A DNA stretch of 19,321 nt from assembly GCA_016932575.1 (NCBI GenBank), contig JAFGCO010000068.1:1-19321 (forward strand), in the 5' to 3' direction. Shown piece after piece: positions 1 through 9,189 of the stretch (positions are counted from its first letter, which is position 1; each line of letters starts with the position of its first letter). The position numbers and the translations under genes are program-made. The notes under the pieces were generated by a model. That model was not told where the DNA came from. It saw nothing but the letters and a program-made list of their open reading frames with translations, and made no database searches. Source of the stretch: a bacterium (GTDB lineage: Bacteria > Zhuqueibacterota > QNDG01 > JAFGCO01).

Positions 1-2031
1 GCCGGAGCTGGTCATGCTGTCCCATAATTCATCACCGGAACCGTCCGTGTGGTCCTTTTCCCAGATCAGATCGCCGCGCTCGGTGAATATTTTCAGCTTA
101 CACATACCGGGGAGCTCATAAAAGGCAATTCGGTCATATTGAAACTCATCGCCGAACTGCAGGGAGCGGGCCCGGATATCATAGGGATTCGGCACGACGC
201 GGACCTCTTCGATTGCCAGTCCCTGAGGACGCTGCAAGGTAGCAGGGACGCTTGTTAATGTCCAAAGCATGCCACTTACCAATGGCTGAGATGGATTATC
301 AGGATTTTTAGCCTTTGATTGAACACAGTAGTAATAATCAAATCCGCGAATCGCAGTGACATCATCAAATTGATGGACAACATCGGAGGCGTCACATTCA
401 AACAGTAACCGATATTTTGTCTTTGCCTGCATGACATTCCCTTGCGCACGATAAATCACATAACCATCAAAATAGGGATGACTGGTTGCATTATCAGCCC
501 ATGAAAGGGATATTTTGTCACCGCCGGATTTGACGGTAAATGACTCCGGGGGTGGGGGAGCCTGCGGTAAATTATACCCTGATTCGTAGTTTTCAATGGC
601 ATTTCGGTATGCTTTGATCAGAGAATCTTTACAGGTCCATACCCATTCTCTTTTATATTCATCATGATCATTTGTTTTTGTACCATCGGGTTTGATCAGT
701 TCGGGATTACCGGTCCCCTTAAAATATTGAACCCAGTTGCCGCCAACCTCCCTGTTTTTATCACGGCTGATACCTGCCACGGCGTATGCAAACACGATAT
801 GAATGCTGTCCCCTGTTTCAAGTTTGTAAGGTCCAAACCCTTGCGTGATTGTATGGCCTGATGTTCCGGTTCCAGCAGACCAGACATCAGCAGATAAACC
901 GGATGCCTCTAGTAATTCGGCATGTGTTTGCGGATCATGACCGGAAACCATGAAATCATAACGTTGATTGCAATAAACTTCATTATAAGGTGAACTTGCC
1001 CTCTGCATGATCGGTTCATCCGAATAGCAGAAACGGGTTGTAACGGGTTGATACAAATCGTCCGAACTGTCAGCGACCGATTTGTCAGCATGCAGTATGA
1101 CGCGGCCTGCATATTTAGCCGCAGCCATCACCCCGTCGTCTTTATAATTCGGACAGCCCCAGTCATCGGAAACCGGTTGTGCCGAATTGGGGCCATACCA
1201 GGATATGTGCGCTCTGAATTCAAAATCATCAGCCCCAGGATTACGCCCGACAACATCATTCACAACGTTGCCGCCCCACTGCATGGTGCCTGATCCCCAG
1301 TTTGTTCCATCCGGATCTCCATAGACAATCGCTTCACCCGAAAATGTATGTCGATATGTACGCATAAAATAAAAATCATGGATCGTCTGATGATTCGTGG
1401 TGCCGTCATTATCAATAATTCCCGTGTTTTTTAAGGAATAATCATAAATATAATAATTATCATGACCTTTTGTGGACCAGGCATACACCTTTTTTGTGAC
1501 AGTCACGCCGATTGAAGTATGATTTTTTACAATAAGCATCCGTTCTGCCGGAAGATTCGGATCGACATCGTCCAGAACATCATAATAGTTCAACTCTGAG
1601 GCCAGAATCCCGTCGACATTCACAATCGGATGATCAAATTTTCCAACGAGCCTGAAATCAATAGCATCAAATATGGGTCGTTCATTGTATTCGTTTGGCT
1701 TGGGACCCACATTGGTCACCATTTTATTGAACGTTTTATTAACCTTTGCATCATAATAATTACGGCAGCCAAGCCACATACCGTTTGAACGCATGGTGTA
1801 TTGCTCCATACCGTACTCACCCGGCCACGAAAAACCGATATCCTGTGATCTGGTCCCGCCGGTTTCTCCTTCTGCACCCTGTTCTGAAAAATAGGCATGC
1901 AATGAATTGACACGCAGCCACTTTAATTCTCCGGATGCACCCAGTGCCTGCGCAAAGCTCCTGTCTGACTGGCTCAGAAGAAGTAAAACAGCAAGGCCGG
2001 TCAATAGTCTATATGTTTTTGAGATTTTCAT
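1..2031 (-). CDS. Secreted FN3-like surface protein, partial (3' end beyond window)
   Basis: This reading frame is open from an ATG at 2031 to base 1 with no stop, giving 677 residues of a longer protein. The start has GGAG five bases upstream. The N-terminus is a signal peptide (MKISKTYRLLTGLAVLLLL, cleavage near SFA-QA, residue about 27), so the protein is exported. The middle (residues about 40-480) is rich in W, Y, G and D and I do not recognise its fold. Residues about 485-585 follow a proline run (QAPPPPES) and look like a fibronectin type III domain. Residues about 613-677 (VVPNPYDIRA, IAFYELPG, HTDGSGDELWDS) match a C-terminal module I know from many surface proteins of Calditrichota/KSB1-like bacteria; its end is missing here. 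It lies 71 bases after the TonB receptor and is probably co-transcribed. Its place suggests a glycan-binding or receptor-partner role, which is inference. Confidence 0.85.
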   Translation of the reverse strand, partial: MKISKTYRLLTGLAVLLLLSQSDRSFAQALGASGELKWLRVNSLHAYFSEQGAEGETGGTRSQDIGFSWPGEYGMEQYTMRSNGMWLGCRNYYDAKVNKTFNKMVTNVGPKPNEYNERPIFDAIDFRLVGKFDHPIVNVDGILASELNYYDVLDDVDPNLPAERMLIVKNHTSIGVTVTKKVYAWSTKGHDNYYIYDYSLKNTGIIDNDGTTNHQTIHDFYFMRTYRHTFSGEAIVYGDPDGTNWGSGTMQWGGNVVNDVVGRNPGADDFEFRAHISWYGPNSAQPVSDDWGCPNYKDDGVMAAAKYAGRVILHADKSVADSSDDLYQPVTTRFCYSDEPIMQRASSPYNEVYCNQRYDFMVSGHDPQTHAELLEASGLSADVWSAGTGTSGHTITQGFGPYKLETGDSIHIVFAYAVAGISRDKNREVGGNWVQYFKGTGNPELIKPDGTKTNDHDEYKREWVWTCKDSLIKAYRNAIENYESGYNLPQAPPPPESFTVKSGGDKISLSWADNATSHPYFDGYVIYRAQGNVMQAKTKYRLLFECDASDVVHQFDDVTAIRGFDYYYCVQSKAKNPDNPSQPLVSGMLWTLTSVPATLQRPQGLAIEEVRVVPNPYDIRARSLQFGDEFQYDRIAFYELPGMCKLKIFTERGDLIWEKDHTDGSGDELWDSMTSSG

Positions 2032-2102
2032 TGAAACTCCCATCCGTTTTGAAATGAATTGACACGCGTATAAATATTATTTATTGCATAACTAATTTTA
2101 TG

Positions 2103-5100
2103 TTATTTCAGATCAAATGTAACTCTGAGCCCAAAGAAAATTTGCCTTGGATTTAAAAATGTAAATGAATCCACATTGGGCATATCAATGTACGCTTTAT
2201 CTTCCAAAATTTTGTTAATATGTCTTGGATTGGCAACAACCCAGGTGTCGTCAAGATATTGAACATATTGTTGTATAGATCCATCATAATATATAACGTC
2301 ATGGTCGCCGATGAAAGTATCATAATCAATCATCCCTCTGTATTCCATTGGCTGATAGTCCACCCCTGGTTTTCGATAATCGCCATATCTATCATTACCC
2401 GGTATATTGTCATAAGCCTCACTCTCCGGCAGATGTAAGCTTTTGTTGTAAAGCGTCTGATCATCATTTTTACCGCCAAAGTTGTTTAAAGACATGCGTT
2501 TGTGGTTAAATAGATTGTTGATGTCCACAAAGGCCTGAATCCTGAATTTGCTGAAATTAATTGTCTTGCTGAATCGCAAAATCGTATTATAATGATCGGT
2601 TTCCTGAATATTATTGACGATTCCGGATTCATTTAGCGGATTATATGTACGAAAGCCGCCGGCTCTCCACGTAGACAATACATTCATCATGTATCCGCCA
2701 AGAATGTCCATGTTCGCTACTTTCGGTCCAAAATCCATTGGTGTTTTCAGTGTCAAATTTAATCGGGCATAAGGGCTGGGTGATGGACGTTCTTGATAAA
2801 GATTCACAGTGGCTTCATCATATCGTTTCTGGTCGCTTGGATTTTGGTAAACCTGATCCCGGCCAAAGTGTCCCCTTGTTGTTACCTGGTAGGTATAGTT
2901 ACCAAAGAATGTCCACCAACGGCCTGTATTTTTTCTTAACGTGAGCTCAAAACCCCGAATATCTTCATAGTCATTACTGGTTGTTTTCTGGTAAACGAGC
3001 CCACTGATGGAGGTATATTGTGTCTGGTCTTGTTTGTCAATGACATCGTGATAGAAAGCTGATGCCTGGACCAGGTAATCATTTAATAAAGCATGGTCAT
3101 AACCCAATTCATAGGAAATGGTTTTGGCGAGTAATAGGTTGGGATCACCAAAAGTATACATACGGCCGTCCGAAGCTCGGGCCGTTTGGAAAAGTGTTTC
3201 ATAAGACGGCATTTGTTTGAAATGGCCGTAATTAAAAAACAATTTTGAATTTTCCGTGATTGGATGAGAAATTCCAAGGCGCGGGCTTAACTGCCATTGG
3301 GATGTTGATTCCTTCATTTTATAATTGTTATCTTCACTGTATTTTGTTGAATAGAATGTTTTATCGTATGGGTCGACATCCCACCAGTCCGTATTCGAGT
3401 TGCTGTAGTCCAGTCTCAGCCCCGCGTTCATAATGAAACCTTTGGTTTCCATTTTATCCTGAACATAAACAGCGGCTCGTAATGGCTCAGCGACATAATC
3501 AATATGCTGCTCCCATCTTGTTCTTTCATAGTTAGCGATTTCACCATAATCAAAATCAAGTCTGTTATAGATAAATTCCGCTCCTGTTTTAACAAGATTG
3601 TTGAAGTTGATCTGGCTCGTCAAGTCAGCCTTGAGGGTTGTGGCTGATACTTTCGTATTATCCCTGCGCTTACAGGTAAAACCACCGAAGACCATTCCTG
3701 AGATACCAAGTTCATCATCATTATCATACCCGAAAGGGGCTTCATCAACATAGTAGCCATCAACAACCTCTTTTAATGTTTCTTTGTCTCTGTCTCCGGG
3801 AGGTCTTCCATAATAATCCGTGATGATATGTTCTAAAGAAACTTCGTAAAAAGTTTTAGAATTCAATAAATGCGTCAACTTGATGGCTAAGTTTTTATGC
3901 CCGATATCCACGACAGAGAACATGCCTGTGCCAAAAAGTGCACTCGGTGAATAAAGTCCGCTGCCTGCTATTGCCGGAACCACTCCGTCATTTATCCCAT
4001 TTGGCGATTTGATATAATTATAGTTCCAGTTTTGCTGCATGGTATACTTTTTACCGATTAGGCTTGTTACTGTCAATTTCATCGAAGGATTAATATCAGA
4101 AATCATTTTCATTGACCAGTCATAATCCACATAATCTTCTCGTGAAAGCGGTACGAGCAACATTTCACGATGCCTGCGATAGGTTGTAAAGAAACGAAAA
4201 TCCCCCAGTATATCACTGACAACCGGAACAGGACCGCCAATACCGATGTCAATATCATAATCCGGCTGTTTGTAGTCGGGCTGCTTACGGGTTTCGTATT
4301 TGAATATTTGTTGTGCACCATAGGCGGAAACATCGTTTGTCGGATCATCATCGCTCAGCAGATCTTCAGAGATTTGATCCCAGCCAACAAATTCGGTGTA
4401 TTGCCGCTGCGTATATTTATCCCAGCCTGTCCATTGTCCATCCCCATTTTTGTCGGTAAAGGGCTCCCCCTCATCCCAGTAATTGTTGGCATTTAAATCT
4501 TCAAAATCTTCGCCGCGGGTACCGGTCCAGCAGACATCATCATCAAAATAGGGCTTGAGCCAATTTGAATTGATGTTAAAGGGCGAAATACCGAAATATT
4601 TTTTGTCAGGGGGGCTGTATTTGAATTCCATGTTTCCGTGATAGGCGGATTTGCTGCCATCCTGTGTTACCACATTCACAATGCCTGATCGAACCTGACC
4701 GTATTCTGCATTAAATCCACCGCGTTCGATCGAAATTTCTTTAATTGAACTTAGGGCAATACTCGTTATTGGTTGATTATTTCGAGGATCTCGAAGTGTG
4801 ATACCATCCACTAAAAACAATGATTCATCCGCTTCACTGCCGCGAATTTTCATTCCGTCCTCAACACCCGCCTGCAATTCAACAACGCGACTGATACTGG
4901 AAACAGGAAGCGTTTCGATTTCATCCGTTGTCACTGCGACAACACTGGTTGCTACATCCTCTTTTATGATGTTTCTTTCAGCAACAACAGTGATTTCACC
5001 AAACTCGATTGTTTCTATCCCAATATCAAAATCAACACGCGCAGTCTGGTCAATTCTTACTCGAACATCCTGAATAGTGGTTTTGGTATAACCGATGACA

Positions 5101-5339
5101 GATACAGTGACATCATAGACACCCGGTGGTACACGTAAAATGCTGAATTGTCCATTAATATCTGCAGCGGCGCCAAGAGAAGTGCCTCCGATCACGACAT
5201 TGGCTCCGGGAAGAGGATCGCCCGTTTCTTTATCAGTGATCGTGCCTGCTATTTTACCGGTAGTGCCAGACCATAGTAGACTGACAGCTACAAGTAATAA
5301 TAGCACTATCAAGGGTAATTTTCCTCGAACTTGTTTCAT
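2103..5339 (-). CDS. TonB-dependent outer-membrane receptor (SusC-like)
   Basis: A 1078-residue outer-membrane receptor that would import a ligand into the periplasm using TonB energy. Residues 1-25 are a signal peptide. Residues about 28-108 are a carboxypeptidase-regulatory-like beta-sandwich (GKIAGTITDKETGDPLPGAN, then GQFSILRVPPGVYDV). Residues about 112-230 are the plug (ITVVAERN, ELQAGVEDGMKIRGSEADES, LFLVDGI, ERGGFNAEYGQVRSGIVNVV). The rest is the beta-barrel, ending FFGLRVTFDLK. An early loop (residues 280-301) carries two Asp/Asn-rich calcium-type motifs. The start is well supported by AAGGAGG seven bases upstream of the ATG. No SusD gene follows; an FN3-like surface protein does. 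Sharing a locus with XylR and two GH43 enzymes suggests a xylo- or arabino-oligosaccharide ligand, but this is inferred from context, since related receptors also carry siderophores, peptides or vitamins. Confidence 0.93.
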   Translation of the reverse strand: MKQVRGKLPLIVLLLLVAVSLLWSGTTGKIAGTITDKETGDPLPGANVVIGGTSLGAAADINGQFSILRVPPGVYDVTVSVIGYTKTTIQDVRVRIDQTARVDFDIGIETIEFGEITVVAERNIIKEDVATSVVAVTTDEIETLPVSSISRVVELQAGVEDGMKIRGSEADESLFLVDGITLRDPRNNQPITSIALSSIKEISIERGGFNAEYGQVRSGIVNVVTQDGSKSAYHGNMEFKYSPPDKKYFGISPFNINSNWLKPYFDDDVCWTGTRGEDFEDLNANNYWDEGEPFTDKNGDGQWTGWDKYTQRQYTEFVGWDQISEDLLSDDDPTNDVSAYGAQQIFKYETRKQPDYKQPDYDIDIGIGGPVPVVSDILGDFRFFTTYRRHREMLLVPLSREDYVDYDWSMKMISDINPSMKLTVTSLIGKKYTMQQNWNYNYIKSPNGINDGVVPAIAGSGLYSPSALFGTGMFSVVDIGHKNLAIKLTHLLNSKTFYEVSLEHIITDYYGRPPGDRDKETLKEVVDGYYVDEAPFGYDNDDELGISGMVFGGFTCKRRDNTKVSATTLKADLTSQINFNNLVKTGAEFIYNRLDFDYGEIANYERTRWEQHIDYVAEPLRAAVYVQDKMETKGFIMNAGLRLDYSNSNTDWWDVDPYDKTFYSTKYSEDNNYKMKESTSQWQLSPRLGISHPITENSKLFFNYGHFKQMPSYETLFQTARASDGRMYTFGDPNLLLAKTISYELGYDHALLNDYLVQASAFYHDVIDKQDQTQYTSISGLVYQKTTSNDYEDIRGFELTLRKNTGRWWTFFGNYTYQVTTRGHFGRDQVYQNPSDQKRYDEATVNLYQERPSPSPYARLNLTLKTPMDFGPKVANMDILGGYMMNVLSTWRAGGFRTYNPLNESGIVNNIQETDHYNTILRFSKTINFSKFRIQAFVDINNLFNHKRMSLNNFGGKNDDQTLYNKSLHLPESEAYDNIPGNDRYGDYRKPGVDYQPMEYRGMIDYDTFIGDHDVIYYDGSIQQYVQYLDDTWVVANPRHINKILEDKAYIDMPNVDSFTFLNPRQIFFGLRVTFDLK
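4437..4502 (-). other. Calcium-type Asp/Asn loop motifs inside the TonB receptor
   Basis: Receptor residues 280-301 contain DLNANNYWDEGE directly followed by FTDKNGDGQW. The second matches the opening of an EF-hand-type loop (D-x-N-x-D-G-x), and the first has the D-x-N-x-N spacing of the same kind of site. The position just after the plug, before most of the barrel, suggests an extracellular loop. Calcium binding is an inference from the motif. Confidence 0.5.
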
Positions 5340-5717
5340 ATGGCATCCTCCTTATAAGATTGATGACCCTTGTTTGAATTGGTGATTGAAATCAATTACA
5401 ATAACAGCATCATAGATATTTATTTGGAATGTCCTGCCCCCTGGTATTTGAATATTGTTTATCAGAATATGGTTTGTATCATATGTTTATCTATTTAAAA
5501 ATTAATATAATAATATATTTAATTATATATTGAGTGAATAACTGTTAATTAACGGTTATTCAAAAATGTTAACATCGGCCACTAAAAAAACAGCACATCA
5601 AATCATATTAATAAGTAAATACAACATACAATTAATAACAATTTTAATCATTTGCAATACCTTTTTTTCTTATTTGGTGTTGAAATAACATACAACCCTT
5701 CACATCAAATCGATATA
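5340..5717. other. AT-rich intergenic region upstream of the TonB receptor gene
   Basis: These 378 bases separate the stop of the second GH43 gene from the start of the receptor gene, both on the minus strand. I see no coding frame. The stretch is very AT-rich, especially 5490-5540, and contains the long palindrome at 5536-5561, a second small palindrome (ATGTTAACAT, 5566-5575) and the receptor's ribosome binding site. I see no clear GC-rich intrinsic terminator after the GH43 gene. The size and palindromes suggest that the receptor gene has its own regulated promoter, but I cannot point to a convincing -35/-10 pair. Confidence 0.6.
5536..5561. promoter_or_regulatory. 26-bp near-perfect palindrome, candidate operator
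   Basis: The arms are GAATAAC and GTTATTC around a perfect core GTTAATTAAC, with a single mismatched pair (T opposite G) between arm and core. A 10-bp palindrome ATGTTAACAT follows at 5566-5575. The site is about 200 bases upstream of the receptor start, in an otherwise non-coding stretch. The very AT-rich stem with no following U-run argues against a terminator and favours a protein-binding site. Which regulator binds is unknown; XylR in the same locus is one candidate, although E. coli XylR uses direct repeats. Confidence 0.45.
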
Positions 5718-7592
5718 TTATTTTAATAAAATCAGTTTTTTCGTTTTCAAATGACTTTCCGCTAACAGTCGGCAGAGGTATACACCGCTTGCCAGTTTGC
5801 TGCCGTCGAACGTCAGGCTGAATTTTCCTGCCTGGTGGAAACCCTCAAATAATGAGGAGACTTCCTGACCGAGCATATTAAAAACCTTGAGGCTTATCTT
5901 ACTCGAGTTCGGTAATTGATAAGTGATCATGGTTGCCGGATTGAATGGATTCGGATAATTATCATATAGTTTGAACCCTGTTGGGATGGCTTCATTGACC
6001 TGCTTAATATCGGTTGGCCCTGTCAGTGAATTATCGATTCTGAAATAATCAAAATTCACATGTCCACCGGCTTTTTTGGTTGCATAATTGAATAAAGCAA
6101 AACGGTATCCCATAAAGTGCGGCAGGGTATAGGACATTCTCAAGGTGTCCCCGATTTTTATCCATTCAATTCCATTAATGCTGTAATAAAAATCGGCTCT
6201 GTCTCTCCTGTATTTAAAATCACAGGCAATTTTCAGGTAGATGATGTCCCGGGTGAGGGGAACACGTTCAACTTCTTCTGAATCATCGGCACTGCCGCTT
6301 ACCATAACCACTGATTTGGATATTCCGGACATTTTTGCGGCAACAAAGCCATAGTTAGCCTGCAACGCGCCAAGGCCCGCGACATCTCCATCTTTCATAT
6401 TGCCGATATCTAATGCCACACATCCTGAACATTCCGGACCGAATGTTCTTTGAGTGAGTGTATTCTGCGTATCAAGAAACCCTGTGTCGATTCTGCCATT
6501 GGTTAGCCTTAAAAATCCGGGATGGTCGATTACTGACCAATGGCTGTTATCAGGGTTATGGTTCCATTGCCATACCAGAGGGGGAGTCACATTCCAGTCA
6601 AATTCATCGGATGCGACAATCTTCGGCAGTGCATCATTTTCTACAGGAATATTCAGTTCATCGGGCACCTGACCATTGACACCAAACACCGGCCAGCCGT
6701 CTTCCCATGTCACAGGAACCAGGCAGGGGATCCGACCCACAGATCCGTGATCCTGAAACAGCATCGCATACCAGTCTCCTTCAGGAGTTTCCACAAGCCC
6801 GCCCTGCGCAATACCATCGTCTTTTAATGCGATCCTTCCTTCATACGGTCCGGTCAGACTGTCAGCCCGGTAGACCAGTTCAGTACGCATGCTGCCGGCC
6901 GGCCATGATATAAGAAATACATAGTATTTGCCGTCAATTTTATAAATATGCGAACCTTCGGCCGGAACATAGAAACTGGAACCTGCGATCTGACTGGCTT
7001 TTGAAATAATCACCCGATTCAATCCGCCTGATTTAATTGCTGTAACGTCCGATGTCAGTTCAATGATCTTAATGTCGTCTATGGCGTAAATCAGATACAC
7101 ATGGTCATTGTCAAACAGTAAGGACGGATCATGACAGACAGTAGACAGGGTATAGGATGACCAGGGTCCGTTTTCGATATCACCGGTTTGATAGATATGG
7201 GTTTTACCGGTGGAGTATGAAAATGTGACCACATGAAAGGTGCCCTCATGATATCTGATGCTGCTGGCCCAGGATCCATCCCCGTAAGCCTCTTTGCCAT
7301 TTCTCAAAGCCAGGGCATCATTATCCACAAGAATATCATACGCATAATTGACGATTTCCCAGTTTACAAGATCCATGGATTTCATGATTGGAACACCGGG
7401 ATTCATATGCATGGTGGTACTGCTCATATAATAGGTATCTCCGACCCGGATGACTGAAGGGTCCGGCACATCCGCCCAGATAACCGGATTCTGAGCATAT
7501 TCAACGGTTACACTGGCATATATAAGTATATATGAGCCCATGCTCAGAAACAGTACCAAAGCAAATACAGCAATTCTGGATTCTTTATTCAT
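5718..7592 (-). CDS. Secreted glycoside hydrolase family 43 (beta-xylosidase / arabinofuranosidase type)
   Basis: A 624-residue secreted glycosidase. Residues about 1-33 form a signal peptide or anchor. The GH43 five-bladed propeller spans about 34-320 and shows the expected catalytic residues: Asp44 (VPDPSV, base), Asp155 (CHDPSLLF, pKa modulator) and Glu212 (VPAEGSHIYK, acid). Residues about 325-525 look like the beta-xylosidase C-terminal concanavalin-like domain (DEFDWNVTPPLVWQWNHNPDNS; FYYSINGIEWIKIG). Residues about 535-624 are a sorting-type domain (LYDNYPNPFNPAT ... ASGVYLCRLL ... KKLILLK). I prefer the ATG at 7592 because it starts directly at the signal peptide; the frame stays open up to 7664, but those 24 extra residues look unlike a leader. 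The gene starts 84 bases after the PpiC-like gene, likely in the same operon. Substrate, probably xylan- or arabinan-derived oligosaccharides, is inferred. Confidence 0.93.
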   Translation of the reverse strand: MNKESRIAVFALVLFLSMGSYILIYASVTVEYAQNPVIWADVPDPSVIRVGDTYYMSSTTMHMNPGVPIMKSMDLVNWEIVNYAYDILVDNDALALRNGKEAYGDGSWASSIRYHEGTFHVVTFSYSTGKTHIYQTGDIENGPWSSYTLSTVCHDPSLLFDNDHVYLIYAIDDIKIIELTSDVTAIKSGGLNRVIISKASQIAGSSFYVPAEGSHIYKIDGKYYVFLISWPAGSMRTELVYRADSLTGPYEGRIALKDDGIAQGGLVETPEGDWYAMLFQDHGSVGRIPCLVPVTWEDGWPVFGVNGQVPDELNIPVENDALPKIVASDEFDWNVTPPLVWQWNHNPDNSHWSVIDHPGFLRLTNGRIDTGFLDTQNTLTQRTFGPECSGCVALDIGNMKDGDVAGLGALQANYGFVAAKMSGISKSVVMVSGSADDSEEVERVPLTRDIIYLKIACDFKYRRDRADFYYSINGIEWIKIGDTLRMSYTLPHFMGYRFALFNYATKKAGGHVNFDYFRIDNSLTGPTDIKQVNEAIPTGFKLYDNYPNPFNPATMITYQLPNSSKISLKVFNMLGQEVSSLFEGFHQAGKFSLTFDGSKLASGVYLCRLLAESHLKTKKLILLK

Positions 7593-7676
7593 GACATGAT
7601 ACCCTAAATCAGAATGAATGAAATATTCATGTCGAGAAAGCATATTCCTGAATACCAATTCCAATACATACTTTAA

Positions 7677-9140
7677 TTATTTTTCACGTTTTATATAGTT
7701 CAGATCTTCCGAAGATATAAATGCAGGAAAACGAGGGACTACCATTGGATATGGCACCCCTGATTTAACAGCCAAATAATCAATATTAGTCAATGATATT
7801 TTATCAAATTCGTCAACATTTATGCTGATTCGATTGCCGTATTTTGTCTGTAAGTCAAGTAAATATGATTCCCAATATTTTTGAAGTCCCGTTTCGTCTT
7901 TTTCCCTTATTGTTCCCTGTTTGATGGCGGAATGAATGATGCTGTTCTTTTGATAATCTGCTAAATAAGCATCCTTCCACATTTGCACGGTTTTCTTTAT
8001 TTCTTTATTATTCTGCAGAGATTTTTTATAAGCTTCTTTTGTTAAATAGTAATCTCTCATCATATCCGCAATCGCGAATTTGAATTGCTCCTTGAAATTT
8101 TCTCTGTTCAAATATTTGGTCCTAAAAACAAGGGGATGGGATATCAACTCTTTTTTCAAATCTTCGACTTTCCATAATTTATGATCAATTGTGAAAAATG
8201 GGGCTTTCAAATCGATCTCCGGTACAGTTGTGGGAGTTTCCGATAATTGATAATTCAGCGTATCATTACTCAAATGTTTTTCCATCGCCCAATTTGACAG
8301 GATTTTGAATGACTGTTTATCAAATTGTATTATTTTTCCTTTCATAATATTTGTCTGATAGGATTTCCATAATTCCCGGGCCTTTGTCATATGGAGTTTT
8401 TCTTTGACATTGTTCCATCGGTTCTGCTGATCCAGACCACTGATAAGCGGATAATCAATCCAATCCAGTATTTTCATAATGATATAATCGCCATTACTGA
8501 GTCTGAGAGGCCCGATTACGGTTCCCTGCTCCAAAGGCTTGGCAAACAAAGACCCATGAATCACATCATCATCAGGATCTTCATAATTCACCTTATGCAC
8601 AGGTTTTTTACCAAATATTGCTTCCAGTTCCTGAAGCATATCATCAGCAAATTCCGGAACAGAATCAAGCAATGCCTCCATTTTTTGAGCCAATTCTTTG
8701 TTATTCATTGTATAAAATTCAAGTTCGTATTCCCGCATGGAAGCTCGATAAGCATTTCGAATTTCATGCGAATCTAATTGAACTTTGTTGAACGCTGCTT
8801 CGTAATAAAGTTGGTTTCGCATTAATTGTTCTTTAATACCTCTTATTTTACCTTGCAGCAGTGAATTGGATAAAAGTGTATCATTATTTTCTGCTTCGAT
8901 TGCAAGCATTTTTTCACATATTAAATTATTCAATGTTGTGTTTTTGTTTTTAAAATGATCGGGTCTGATTGTCAATTCACTTCTGCTTGAAAACTCATTT
9001 ATCGAAATTCCCTTGTCACCGATTTTAGCTAAAATAATTTCGTCCAATTGGTTTTTTGATGAATTACATGCAAGAAAGAAAATAACGGTTAAAAGACAAC
9101 ACGTTTTTAGATATTTATGATTCTTTGTGAAATTTATCAT
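7677..9140 (-). CDS. PpiC/SurA-like peptidyl-prolyl isomerase lipoprotein (divergent)
   Basis: A predicted lipoprotein of 487 residues from the ATG at 9140; a TTG at 9158 in the same frame would add six residues, and neither start has a clear Shine-Dalgarno site. The leader ends in the lipobox FLAC. What follows resembles SurA/PrsA-type periplasmic chaperones: a helical N-terminal part (NLICEKMLAIEAENNDTLL), then a degraded parvulin domain whose end is the clearest part (LFAKPLEQGTVIGPLRLSNG, DYIIMKILDW), then a second long helical and charged half. Much of the usual parvulin active site is not recognisable, so it may act as a chaperone only. It lies between two GH43 genes (49 bases after one, 84 before the next) and probably helps fold exported enzymes or the receptor. 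It is more AT-rich than its neighbours: 20 of 60 bases are G or C at 8041-8100, against 30 of 60 at 10861-10920 in the GH43 gene. Confidence 0.8.
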   Translation of the reverse strand: MINFTKNHKYLKTCCLLTVIFFLACNSSKNQLDEIILAKIGDKGISINEFSSRSELTIRPDHFKNKNTTLNNLICEKMLAIEAENNDTLLSNSLLQGKIRGIKEQLMRNQLYYEAAFNKVQLDSHEIRNAYRASMREYELEFYTMNNKELAQKMEALLDSVPEFADDMLQELEAIFGKKPVHKVNYEDPDDDVIHGSLFAKPLEQGTVIGPLRLSNGDYIIMKILDWIDYPLISGLDQQNRWNNVKEKLHMTKARELWKSYQTNIMKGKIIQFDKQSFKILSNWAMEKHLSNDTLNYQLSETPTTVPEIDLKAPFFTIDHKLWKVEDLKKELISHPLVFRTKYLNRENFKEQFKFAIADMMRDYYLTKEAYKKSLQNNKEIKKTVQMWKDAYLADYQKNSIIHSAIKQGTIREKDETGLQKYWESYLLDLQTKYGNRISINVDEFDKISLTNIDYLAVKSGVPYPMVVPRFPAFISSEDLNYIKREK

Positions 9141-9189
9141 TGAGCAGATTTTGTTCAATTTAAAAGGTATTTTCTTAAAAAATGAGTCC

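Noticed and set aside
4170-4496. 108-codon plus-strand open frame inside the TonB receptor gene
   Set aside because: Antisense shadow of a well-supported receptor; no ribosome binding site and no family resemblance.
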